NCBI GenBank assembly: GCA_918807975.1
Contig: OU964918.1
Location: 54,296,477-54,360,476, forward strand
Source: Aplidium turbinatum
Lineage: Eukaryota > Chordata > Ascidiacea > Aplousobranchia > Polyclinidae
Reading direction: 5' to 3'
Length of the DNA stretch: 64,000 nucleotides
The number at the start of each line of letters is the position of its first letter. Position 1 is the stretch's first letter. The translations under genes were made by a program, and so were the position numbers. Below the pieces are notes generated by a model. It worked only from the letters and a program-made list of their open reading frames with translations, was not told the DNA's origin and did no database searches. Below, in pieces: positions 1 through 10,045 of this stretch.

Positions 1-1916
1 TTTGAAGTGCATGAAGGTCCAAGTTGGAACGAGCTCCTATCGAAGCAAGTAACTACCTTTGGATAGGTTGTGGTTCAAACACCATGTGACACCAATAGGC
101 TACCTTTCTTTTCTGTATCAACCGCTAGCTAGAAAGCAAATCAGATACTTTTACATCAATTCAACGTCTCTAGACGTTGAAACAATGTTAAAAACAAATA
201 AATAGCTCCCTGGGATGTGCTGTAAACTGCAAAGTGTTTTTTGATCATGTATAACCAAATTGGACAGTATGAGTGTGAAAAGAAAACTGAACTGAACACA
301 ATTGTTACAAATAAAATGTTTACTAAAGCTCATTGCTTGATTTAGTTTTAATATCAAGCGATGACAGTACATTTGAAAATGTGTAGACTATAACATATGG
401 CTCAAAAATGACTTGAAACAGTTTATTTTGCCGTGATTTTGTCTCATTCTCTGCAAATGTTGAGACAAAGCGAAAGATTTTTGCAATGCCTCGGGCAAAA
501 CAACAAGCAAACGCAAGTCAGACGCCAATTACGATTTCATTGAAGCGTGGACGACGTCCACGCGTAAGAGATTAAAATCCAACACAATGGAATTATCCCG
601 TCACACTAAATTATAAAGTAATTAAGAAACGATTTCTCAAGTCAAATAAAAAAATATGACCAACCATCAAATTATTTGATTTTTCAAGTTACGCTGTTGA
701 ACAAATTGCAAAAGATTTTCGATGCTATGTTGTCAGATAAATTATCTGCATCATGTGAAAATTTGATTGATCTATTTTGCGTAGTATTTGAGTTACACGA
801 GCTGAAAGTGATAGTGTCGCACCGACCCCCCTCCGCAAGTCAACTGGCCAAAATACGTCACAGGAAATAGGGTTAAACAGAGGAGCGGGGTAATCAATCC
901 AATTGCTCTCCCCGGTAGCCTATCTGCCGCTGGTAAAAAAAAAAAACAAAAAAACAAGCAAAAAACACAAATGACAGAAATGAGTTCAAATCAAGCAATA
1001 TGTAAACATGACAGGTCGTGGATAAAGATTTTACTTCATTTGCCGTGGCTCGTGCATTTGATTTTCAGCTGGGTTGCCTTCGTGTCTTCTTTTTTAATTG
1101 CATTTTCTTTAGCGGGAAGTTGTGACTTTGTTCGCAGAGATGCATAATTTTACATTTGAGCAAAAAAGCCATTGGTCTTTTGTCACAACTCTTTAGCTAA
1201 ATATTAGATATACTGTCAAGTTAAAACTACATTTATCAGGAGTGTTCAAGACAACGTTTGCACATTACAACAGGTTTGGACCAAGGTTCAAGCAGAATTA
1301 AGTGAATGTTTTTTTACTTAATGACTTAACAGAAATGTTTATCGATATCGTAGCAATATTATATCACAAATCAAAAGTCGATTAAAATTTAAAAAAAATG
1401 TATATTAAGTCTACAGTTTGTCTTCTCACTTGAAACGGTTGGCGCAGTTATAATCGTACCTGCATTAGATCTACCTTGATCGACTAGTCATTACTGACGA
1501 ACATCATTTTATCGCATCCAACAGTTGTGAAATTAGCGAAAGTATACCAGTGGTTATAGGTAGGCTATCGTCGTGAGAATTTACAATTGACTTTCATCTT
1601 CCTAGAAACGTCGATAGTACTCGGAGCGGAAAAATAAAGATTTCTGAAAGGATAAATTGATCTGCACTGAAACCTAATCCATAGATGCCTTTCCATCTAT
1701 TGTTAAGCCCAAATTAGTTGTGTAGCTTTCAATAGCAGCTTTGTTGCAGAAAGAAAAGCGACAAAATACACAGTAGGCTTCTTTCAAAGGTTTCTTGTTT
1801 GTCAGTCATACGTTTCTTAAAGAAATTGCTCGGTGCTAGTGGTGAGGTATGAAGTAAACTTTATTTCATAGATGGACTAAAAAGTCATTGTACTCGACTT
1901 GCCAATATGCTAGGGG
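1..1916. other. Unassigned AT-rich stretch
   Basis: No gene can be supported here. Short open frames lack any recognisable motif. A small palindrome at about 156-192, built on a TCAACGTC..GACGTTGA core, resembles the central part of the short TA-flanked MITEs at 32171 and 48833. A GGTTCAAACACC motif near 72 resembles a tRNA B box and may be the end of a SINE that starts outside the window. A purine-rich tail ending in an A/C run at about 928-970 also looks retroposon-like, but no head is recognisable. Confidence 0.4.
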
Positions 1917-1920
1917 AAGG

Positions 1921-2707
1921 AAAGGTAGTTTGATACATTTTTTAACATTTTCGCCTGTTAACTGAAAATTACGTGACACAAATTATTGATTTTAGACTGA
2001 AATAAAAGTCTGATCCCTTACACTTTTTAAAAACTTTTTAAAAACATTTTAATTTTTTGATTTTTGTTACTTTTTTTAATTGAAATGTTAAAAACGTCAC
2101 CCAAAGGTATCAATTTACCTTGCATGGAAGGTAAATTGATATACTCGGAAGGTAATTTGATACAGTAAAACTAATACGAAAATTCCTTTTGACAGCAAAG
2201 CAATAAATGAAAATGTAATATGTGGTTGGCGTGCTTAGGTGCAAGGATGACTGTTGAGCAGGGGCTCTATCCACTTTTAGAATTCGGGGAGGGGGGGTGA
2301 TTTTTAGACAATGGGCTAACATCGTGTTAGTCATTCCAAACCACTACAATAAGTGGGAGGGTGATCACCCCTCTCACCCCCCCCTTGGATACAGCCCATG
2401 CTGTTGAGGCCTATGTATGCGGAAAAGCTTCTGCTGCAGGATGGACATGGGAAGGATGATTGGCTGGAGTTCTTATTCATGGTTCAGGCCTTACTCAGTT
2501 CTCCTTTTTTTGTCAGCAGATAGCATGTACACTGTACAGTAGGCCTACGAAAGCCTATGTAATAGCTGTTTCCCAAAGTAGCAGGTCTGGTTAAAAAAAA
2601 AACTTATTTAAATCAACTAGATCAACGACAGCATTTAATACAGTCATAGAAGGGAATTTAATATACTGTATCAATTTACCTTCTACTCATGTATCAATTT
2701 ACCTTTG
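1921..2707. repeat. Cluster of a TATCAATTTACCTT motif, possible TIR element
   Basis: The motif TATCAATTTACCTT or its reverse complement, some copies degenerate, occurs at about 1922 (minus), 2109 (plus), 2129 (minus), 2148 (minus), 2669 (plus) and 2692 (plus). The outermost copies face each other, as terminal inverted repeats of a roughly 790-bp DNA element would. The 2109/2129 pair forms a hairpin. A small hAT element is inserted inside. No coding capacity or clear target duplication was found, so the element interpretation is an inference. Confidence 0.4.
2259..2400. mobile_element. Short non-autonomous hAT element
   Basis: A 142-bp element is flanked by the perfect 8-bp duplication CTGTTGAG (2251-2258 and 2401-2408). 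Its ends are imperfect inverted repeats: CAGGGGCTCTATCC on the left and, read inward from the right, CATGGGCTGTATCC. G-rich and C-rich tracts lie just inside. CAGGG-type ends with 8-bp duplications are diagnostic of hAT transposons. It has no coding capacity. Confidence 0.8.
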
Positions 2708-2856
2708 TAAAAAAATACAGTATATAAAATTCGGATTTTTGTATGCTTGGATGCACATTACAAAAATATCGTAACATGCTTTTGAAGCCTTATCAACGAA
2801 CTGTCAAATGAGTTTGGTTTCATTTTTCTGGAATTTTCCAGACCAAAATAATCATG

Positions 2857-3554
2857 CAACTAGTTCAGAAACAATTGTATTGGCATTACTAAAAGCAAGT
2901 AGCCTATGGCCAATGAAAACATTTGCACCACAACTGAAAATTCAATGTCAAACAACCAAACCATTGCCATAGCCGCTACTGAATTGAAAGTTGGTAGTGC
3001 AAGCCTTGTGGAATTTTAAAAACTCAATATTGACCACAAGTAGAGAAGCACTTTGAGGTACCAGTTACTGTAGCCTCCCTACATGAACAAATTTCAAGCG
3101 CAATTAGCCTACTAAAACCCTTACGTTTTTGATTGGGTGGCAAACTCTTGAAAAATATGCTGAGTTTGCAGCCAGGTTAAGTTTTAGAAACTTTGACAGT
3201 GTCAGTGTTTGGAACACAAAAATATGAAGAAGAAAATTTCTGGATGTACCAAATCTCAGAGATTATTTTGGTGTATCCCAAGCAAGAGCATGACTTGAGT
3301 TGCTCAGCGTATGGGACCTAAAGAAAGTAGAGTTGCATTGGTAGATTATACATATGCTAGCAACAATGAAATTCATAAGAGTGCTGCTGAGCGCATGGAG
3401 GAAGACCTGGATAGAAAATTGTTGCAGTTAGCTTAGCCCCCACATGGGCAGGAGAGAATCGTTGGTGCAATGTATAGGATATTGTTTTTGTAAAGTAAAA
3501 AGTCTTGAAAATCTATGGTGTAAAGAACTTGAAGGCAAATGGTCAAAAAACAAC
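2857..3554 (+). repeat. Left arm of a large diverged inverted repeat
   Basis: This arm is similar, in inverted orientation, to 10046-10885. Matching blocks include the terminal segment (CAACTAGTTCAGAAACAATTG at 2857 against its complement ending at 10885), the segment around 3130-3225 against about 10535-10615, and GAGTTGCTCAGCGTATGGGA near 3297 against 10257-10281. The arms have drifted clearly, so the palindrome is old. A short ATG direct repeat abuts the outer ends. The structure fits a DNA transposon with long terminal inverted repeats whose middle was replaced by the later insertion at 3567-10033. Confidence 0.65.
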
Positions 3555-3566
3555 AAAGAATGCCCA

Positions 3567-4105
3567 TGTGAAGAGAGGGGCGTTCTTCCCGGCTATCAGC
3601 ACAAGGCTGAGCACTCGCTAGTACAGCGAGCAGCTGCGATTCGCTAACCATAACGGTGTAGCTTCCACGCAAGCCATTCAGACTTTCCAATCAACGATAT
3701 GTTTCTCGGCAGCCGATTTGTAGCAAGAATTGACAGCGATAGACACCGTGTTTCGCCCATGAGGCTGGGCTCGTCAGTATCGCACCACTAATTCTGCCAC
3801 AATGATATTCGACCACCGCTTTACCAGTCAGTTTAACTCTTATCTTTGTGGAAACAAAGAAAGAGCCAACAAAACCAGCAGGCGCCAGGGCAGAGGACAT
3901 GTGAAGAGAGGGGCGTTCTTCCCGGCTATCAGCACAAGGCTGAGCACTCGCTAGTACAGCGAGCAGCTGCGATTCGCTAACCATAACGGTGTAGCTTCCA
4001 CGCAAGCCATTCAGACTTTCCAATCAACGATATGTTTCTCGGCAGCCGATTTGTAGCAAGAATTGACAGCGATAGACACCGTGTTTCGCCCATGAGGCTG
4101 GGCTT
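3567..4105 (-). repeat. Left array of the 333-bp unit (1.6 copies)
   Basis: The segment starting at 3567 (TGTGAAGAGAGGGGCG) recurs starting at 3900, giving a period of about 333 bp. The copies are almost identical. The second copy stops at ..GAGGCTGGGC, where the T-run of the LINE begins, so the LINE interrupts it. Two sub-blocks can be seen: A, of about 150 bp, also present alone at 61095-61246, and B, of about 180 bp. Identical short peptides can be read from the copies, but they reflect the repeat and not a gene. Confidence 0.85.
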
Positions 4106-4861
4106 TTTTTTTTTTTTCTCTTTTTTTTTTTTTTCTGTTCGCGCAACGCTCAGAGTTCAAGATGGATACCACTACATCTTGCAGGTTTACAAATTGTCCA
4201 TCTGGAATGGATTTGTTTCCTGTCTCATCATTAGTGCGTCCGCTCCGGGAGCCGTCCACACATCCAAACACTCAGCAGGCACACCATACTTACATGGAAG
4301 ATACCTACCAGGGAGGCGAGGGACTCACTACGACCGAAGGGACCCACCGCGGTAGATGGTAATCTGTGGATGTAAATGTTTGGTTAGTGGCTGCCTCAAG
4401 CTGATCTGCCTGTCTCAACTTTCCTCTTGCTGATCTTGGAGCAGTCTAGGAGATGGCGGGTCAAGCTCAAGAACTAGCGCGTTTTGTCAAAGAGTTAATT
4501 TTAATTTTATTTGTAATTGTTTATGTGTGTGTATCTTCTTGTTGCCCGCTTGAAGAAGGGCACCTGCTTGTGGGAGACGGGCCACTGCAGTCTGACACCT
4601 CATTTGGCGGAGATGCCAGAGAGGAGCGGCCAGAGGGAGGGTAGCTTTCGCTGACCCCAGAGTCGTCTTGGAATGGGCCGCTGCAATCCTGTCATCCCAG
4701 AGCGAGTGGGACAACGGAGAGGGACGGTTAAAGATCTCCCGCTGCAATCACTCTTCCGGCATCAAGCCGTTGCAGATGAGTGAGAGGGACGGGTTAAAGG
4801 TGGGTTGTTACGCCCTTGGCTGTCTAAAACTTCTTCAAAGATGATCTACGACCGTACTGTG

Positions 4862-7612
4862 CTAGTGAGACCCACCGCTGCAATCAGTCATCCCTACCAC
4901 CGAGGACGACTGAGAGGGCGGTTGAAGAGTGGATCTCGACTGTTTCTTCTTTCTTCTGACCGTAGGAGGAGGTTTAGAAGGAGTAGAAATGTCAGATGAC
5001 AAAGGAATGTTATGCTTTTGTGTTATGTCTTTCGTTTTTGTCATGATCACCCACAGGGCTTGAGTGGTGGACCGTTTTGTGTCCTGTATATATGTGTCGC
5101 CTATGTCCAGAGATTTCTTCTTTTGGATGATGGTGTGCTTGGCGATATTCATCATGGTCAGAAGGATCAGGTTGTTCTTTTGTCCTCCAGGGAGTTGGTT
5201 GTAAAGGATCATGTCCTTTGTTATTTCTATGTCTTCGTTGATTAGGTCAAAATATTGTTGTTTCAGGCGCTTCCATATTCCTTGTGCAAAGGAGCACTCG
5301 GTGAGGACGTGGGTCACATTGTCTTCTGTTTTTCTGCAGAATTTGCAGTTTGTTTTTCTGTCTGAATGTATTGATCTATTAAAATCTCCCCATTTGTATC
5401 CTCCATGTGCAATCCGAAAGGACATGGAGGATAGGTGAGGTGGAAGGAAGAGTTTGATTCCCTTGTTTTTCAAGAGGATCTCATTCCAAGGAATCTTCTT
5501 TCCGTTTTCATCAATCTTGTCAATCTTTTTTTCATTTTGCGTTTTCAGATTGATGTAGATATTTTTGTAGGAAGTATTTTCCCAGTCGTGTTTCAAGCCT
5601 TTGAGTTTGCAAAAGGACTTGAAGATGTCCGCATACATTTCGTTTGGAATTGGGGCATGCGGAATGCTGTTGGAGAACAGATGAGGATTAATGTGTCTCA
5701 TTCTGTAGCTCAAATTGAACATGGCCCATTCGTGCCAGATTTCGGTGGCGTCTTCTAGTGAGAAGAGGTGGCGAATTCTGTCGATGCGGCTTGTTTGAAA
5801 TTTTGACTGGATGTCCACCATGTTGATGCCTCCATCTTTGACAGGAGGAAACGTCTTGCTTCTCTGGAGCTGTTCGAATGGTGAAGGATACCAGAGGAAG
5901 TCGAAGAGGATTTTGTTTAGTTCTTTGATGTGTTGTTTCGTTGGCATCAGCACTCTACTGAGATGCAAAGTGACGGGTACCAAGAGAGTGTTGATGATCG
6001 AGATCTTTCCGTAGAGGGAGAGTCTTCGTGGTTTGTGGATGTTGGCGATCGTTTGAGTTTTCTTGATGGCGGTATGCCAGTTCATCTTGTCAAGTTGTGT
6101 TTTGTTTGTGCCTAGCCAGATGCCCAGGATCTTGACGTTGTTCAAGATCGCAGCTTCTGGAAAGAGTTGCTGAGCTCTTTGGGCCAGGTCAGGTTTGGAC
6201 GCCAGGATCTGGGTCTTTCCCTGGTTCACTTTCTGGCCGGACATCGTCTGGTAGATGGCTAGTTCTTTGTTGATTTCCTTGAGAGATGGAATGTCTCTTG
6301 TGATGAATGTGGTGTCGTCCGCATATTGCTGGATTTTGATTGTCAGCTTGGAAAAGCGAAAACCGTTGATCAGATGGTTTTTCTCTATGCGTCGGGTGAG
6401 AACGTCAGCACAGATTATGAAATAGAGCATGCTGAGGGGACAACCTTGTCGTATGCCCCTTTTAACGTTTATTCGTTTTGTTAAAGCTCCATTGATTTCT
6501 ATCTTGCTTTTTGTTTTGTGGTAAACTAATGACAGGTAATTCATCATTATTGGTTTTACTCCGAGTTTCTTCAAGATTCCATAGAGGAAGGAGTGACTAA
6601 CTCTATCGAAAGCTTTTTCAAAGTCAGTTATCATGACGTACAAGTCCCTGTGTTGTGTTTGAGAAGCTTCCAGGGCAGCTTGTATATTCATTGTGACATG
6701 CTCTATTCTGCGGTTTGGCAGTCCACATTTCTGATTCGGACAAATCAGGTTTGTGATCATGGGTGTGAGTCTGTTGGAGAGTTAGTGAGCATATTCTAAT
6801 ATGCTGTTATTGATTTTGTATGAATATTCACCCCATTTGGTGTGTTGTTGATATTGGAGATGAATTATTGGTAATGTGCAGTGGTCTGATGATGTGAAGT
6901 ATTCATGTTTGATGTTATGATAATTTTCAAGTGCATGTTCATTTATGTATATTCTATCTATCCTGGTCTTACTGTTGTGGTTTTGGCGCGTGAACAGTCT
7001 TTTGTAAGGATATTCTTGTCTGAATATGTCTGTCAATTGGTTATGATGTATTAATGTTCTAAGTGCTGTTTTATCCGGTGTAGTGAAGTAAAATTGCGGC
7101 TTAGCAGTGTCCAACGGATCAAGGATCACGTTAAAATCACCAAGTAAGACCACATGTTGATGTTCATATTCCAGCATAGCCTCGGAGAGCAGTTCAAAAC
7201 ATGACTTTCTCTCTCCGCTGCTCTGCGGAAGGTATGCATTGAATATGTTTATGTTATTTTTACCACATTTGATGTTGAGGTGATGTATTCGATTTTGTAC
7301 TATGGTGTGATGTGTGATTTCGGACCTATCGTGTATGTCCTTCTTTACGATGAACATTGTCCCTGCATAGAAGGGGGTTCTATCAGGTTCTATGTTGTTG
7401 TATGTTATGTAATTGTTATGTTGAGCCCACTTCTCGAGTTGATCGGTGGGGATTCTGTGTGTTTCCTGAATTGCCAGTACAGAGAGTCTGTGAGATGTAA
7501 AGAACTGTTTGACATCTCGCAATTTCTTGGATATTCCGTTGATGTTCATTGAGCCAACCTTGAGGTTACCCAGTCCGGCGTCCGAATCGTCACTCTCCGT
7601 ATCTGCGAACAT
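4862..7612 (-). pseudogene. LINE ORF2: endonuclease plus reverse transcriptase, deleted in the middle
   Basis: The first part (7612-6782, 276 aa) is an APE-type endonuclease with the motifs NINGISKK, IQETHR, LLGDFNVILDP, RIDRIYINE and SSDHCTLPI. The second part (down to 4862, 632 aa) is a reverse transcriptase with FEKAFDRV (motif A), RGIRQGCPLS (motif B), QYADDTTF (catalytic YADD, motif C) and GQKVNQGKTQ (motif D). It is followed by a C-terminal C-x2-C-x7-H-x4-C motif (CKFCRKTEDNVTHVLTEC). The parts are in the same frame, separated by one TAA at about 6782. The text jumps from the end of the endonuclease directly to LSNRLTPMITNLI, so the usual linker of roughly 200 residues is missing. The protein would nick target DNA and copy LINE RNA into it. 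This copy is very probably inactive. Confidence 0.85.
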
Positions 7613-7702
7613 GATTACAGATAGGGAAAAAGCAGGTTAAAGTTTAAGGGGTTGGACTAGACCGTGTAGATGGCTGGGTCGTCGCCGTCTGAGTCCGTGA
7701 GC

Positions 7703-9020
7703 TCACCCACCGAACAAGACATTTCGATGGGGAGGAGAGGTCCCGGGCAGTCCAGCCCGCAGAGACTCTCTCGAAGAAACGGACTCCAAGTCAGTTGACG
7801 AGTTGTCATTGTCAACTGAGACCGACGCATCCTTGGAGCTGGCGTGGGATGCGTCATGATCTCTGGGATTCATCGTCTTCGGAGATTCAGGTTGGGTAAC
7901 CGATCTCCGCGTGTGTGCGAGTTCTTTTGGAGTCGATGTCTTGGACTCCATGTTGGACATGGGCTTATCCAATTCAGCATCTGGCGAGAAGATGCTGCGC
8001 ACGTGGGTTTTGGGTTTGTGTTTCCCTCCTTTGCCCACGGTGGTAAAGCCATCATCGCTTGTGGGGGGGGGTCTTCCTCTTCCTGTTGTTTGGGGCGGGG
8101 GGGGTTCTGCCTCTTCCTCTTCCCCTTCCTCTTCCACTACACATTTCCCGGAACTTTTCTCTTGCGTCACATCCAGGCTTGTGAAAGTCTGTTGATCGGC
8201 AAACATGGCAGAGTAGACGGTACCTGGCCGGTGACGAATCCCGGGAGCGTTTTGAGTATTCTTTGTCGCTCCTGTCCCGGGAGTGTTTTGTTCTTCTTTT
8301 AGGCGTCCGGTTTCTGGTCGGCTTGGACGCCCGGTCACGGGGTGGATCAGTTTTGGACGCCCCGTCTCGATGTGGATTGGCCTGGGTCTTTTTCGGTTTC
8401 GTGGGGCACTTTGACGTTAGGTGTCCCCGAACTTTGCAAATCTGGCAGAGTGGCAAATGTCCTTCTCCAGGCTTGGTGATGGAGATCCATTCACCAAACA
8501 TCTGCACCTTCTCTGGGATGTTATCGAGTTTAGTGTTCTGCAGGTAAACATGCAGAAACTCGTTGCAGATGGTGGGGTGCTGCTTGTGTTTACCTTTAAC
8601 CATCTGGTAAACATTTCCCCAGTTTGCTTGGCAAGCAAACACATTAATTAAATCCAGATGCCACTCGTCTGGCACTGGATATAATGTGATCACGTCGCAT
8701 GGTGGCATCGGTCGCCATACTTTGATCACGTAACCTACTTCCTTGTGTGAATAGGTCACGGGTGACTGATGGTCTAGCGCCAGCTGTTCCATCAGCACAG
8801 ATTTGGTTTCGTTCTCAGAAGCTGAGAACGTGACGGTGAAAATGTGCTGCCGCAGGCTCTTGGCACGCACAGCTTTTAGCTCCTTTCCATACTTTGCAAG
8901 GAAGCCATCTTGCATAAAGAAACTGATGAAAGTGCTTACATCAAGCCAGGTCTGGCTGGATGCTTGCACAACCAAGGTTCTTTGATACTTGAATTCATTG
9001 GCCTTAGAATCGCCCATCAT
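7703..9020 (-). CDS. LINE ORF1 (RNA-binding protein with zinc knuckle), frame-shifted
   Basis: The ORF starts at the ATG at 9020 on the minus strand, and its first open frame runs to 8052 (322 aa). Residues about 10-180 resemble the RRM-like region of L1/Tx1 ORF1 proteins. They are followed by a CCHC knuckle (CQICKVRGHLTSKCP) and a basic R/K/S-rich stretch. A second frame (8338-7703, 211 aa) overlaps by about 290 bp. It carries an acidic run and DGFTTVGKGGKHKP, a segment type common near the end of such ORF1 proteins. The simplest reading is one frameshift near 8100-8340 in a longer ORF1 of about 430 residues. Real use of both frames cannot be excluded. ORF1 proteins coat the LINE RNA. Confidence 0.7.
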
Positions 9021-9563
9021 GAAGTAAGTATTGTTTGGAGATGTTTATTTAGGTAAGTAAGAAACAAATTCAAAAGGACTTACCGAAATTCAAGCTTTAA
9101 CAGTTTCAAACTTTCCTTCTGAAGGAAAGTTCAGCTAAATTCTGTCTTGACCACACCCTAAAAGCTGGTCACGTACTGTCTAGACTCGCTGTAGCTAACT
9201 AACTATTCTCACCTGACCTTTCTACGTGGCAATCAACTAATTCCCCTAAGGGGAAAAGGCTGATTCCAAAAAAAAGACTAGGGAGGGAAAAAAAAGCTAA
9301 CTACTCGCCTAGATCAGTGGTTCCCAGCAGGGGGCCACTGATCTAGCTGACTTAGGCTATTTTCTAAACTTTCTAGTTATTTATTTATCTAACTGACTTT
9401 TAAAAAAAAATCTAAAAAGGCTGGTAAAAGTTAGGCCGGTGTCGCTTTCACTCGCTCGCCCTAGCGAGGAAAGCAAGGCTTGCTTGTTAAACGCTTTTTG
9501 GCAGCAATGTCTCCAAGGCCACCAGGTTGCAGATAATCGTTCGCAGTGAATAAGGCTCGTGAG

Positions 9564-9587
9564 ACTTACCTTGTATTCAAATAGAAT
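9564..9587 (-). other. Spliced-leader-like sequence with splice donor at the LINE 5' end
   Basis: On the minus strand, 9587 begins ATTCTATTTGAATACAAG, directly followed by GTAAGT. The Ciona spliced leader, as I recall it, is ATTCTATTTGAATAAG followed by GT. The match is 13 bases, a 2-base insertion, then AAG plus donor. No clear Sm site follows, so this is not shown to be a working SL RNA gene. Its position is exactly where the LINE leader should begin, about 540 bp upstream of ORF1. It could be a captured SL RNA 5' end, the LINE's target, or part of its promoter. Confidence 0.55.
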
Positions 9588-9600
9588 GGCAATACTGGCA

Positions 9601-10033
9601 ACGATATGTTTCTCGGCACGAGCCCAGCCTCATGGGCGAAACACGGTGTCTATCGCTGTCAATTCTTGCTACAAATCGGCTGCCGAGAAACATATCGTTG
9701 ATTGGAAAGTCTGAATGGCTTGCGTGGAAGCTACACCGTTATGGTTAGCGAATCGCAGCTGCTCGCTGTACTAGCGAGTGCTCAGCCTTGTGCTGATAGC
9801 CGGGAAGAACGCCCCTCTCTTCACATGTCCTCTGCCCTGGCGCCTGCTGGTTTTGTTGGCTCTTTCTTTGTTTCCACAAAGATAAGAGTTAAACTGACTG
9901 GTCGAATAAGTAAAGCGGTGGTCGAATATCATTGTGGCAGAATTAGTGGTGCGATACTGACGAGCCCAGCCTCATGGGCGAAACACGGTGTCTATCGCTG
10001 TCAATTCTTGCTACAAATCGGCTGCCGAGAAAC
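9601..10033 (+). repeat. Right array of the 333-bp unit, opposite orientation
   Basis: An 18-bp piece of the unit in minus orientation (9600-9617, AACGATATGTTTCTCGGC) is joined at about 9618 to the unit in plus orientation. That unit runs one full period and then a further 72 bp, with GAGCCCAGCCTCATGGG at about 9628 and again at about 9962. The sequence is almost the same as the left array apart from an 8-base insertion near 9905. The change of orientation lies beside the LINE 5' end, so the LINE sits at the centre of a palindrome. Confidence 0.8.
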
Positions 10034-10045
10034 AAAGAATGCCCA

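Larger units (their letters stand above)
4106..9588 (-). mobile_element. Tx1/L1-like LINE, nearly full length, internally deleted
   Basis: Read on the minus strand, the element has a 5' leader (about 9588-9021), an ORF1 with a zinc knuckle, an ORF2 with an apurinic-type endonuclease and a reverse transcriptase, a 3' UTR of about 720 bp (4861-4138), and an A-rich tail seen as T-runs at 4106-4137. ORF1 with an RRM-like region plus CCHC knuckle, the endonuclease, and the CCHC-like motif at the end of ORF2 fit the L1/Tx1 branch, where insertion into specific repeats or RNA genes is common. The copy is not intact: ORF1 needs a frame change and ORF2 lacks the linker between endonuclease and polymerase. 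The near-identical flanking repeats suggest a fairly recent insertion. Confidence 0.85.
3567..10033. mobile_element. Composite element: inverted 333-bp repeat arrays around a LINE
   Basis: The unit AAAGAATGCCCA (12 bp, or 15 with the shared AAC) occurs at 3555-3566 and 10034-10045, as a target-site duplication would. Inside, copies of one repeat unit read leftward at 3567-4105 and rightward at 9618-10033, with a full minus-strand LINE between them. Outer ends are TGTGAAGAGAGG.. on the left and ..CGGCTGCCGAGAAAC on the right. The same two ends bound the miniature copy at 46272-46336. The layout recalls Xenopus Tx1, a retroelement that inserts into a tandem-repeat-bearing transposon. The class of the outer element is unknown, because 12-15 bp duplications do not fit common eukaryotic DNA transposons. 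Confidence 0.7.

Noticed and set aside
3433-4023. Repeated identical peptides beginning MESLNGLRGSY (also at 9702-10052)
   Set aside because: They arise because the same 333-bp repeat unit is present several times, and the frames run across unit borders. They are not a gene family.
9628-9700. Hammerhead ribozyme in the 333-bp unit (CCTCATGGGCGAAAC)
   Set aside because: Two catalytic-core positions differ from the CUGANGA consensus, and no supporting stems were found.
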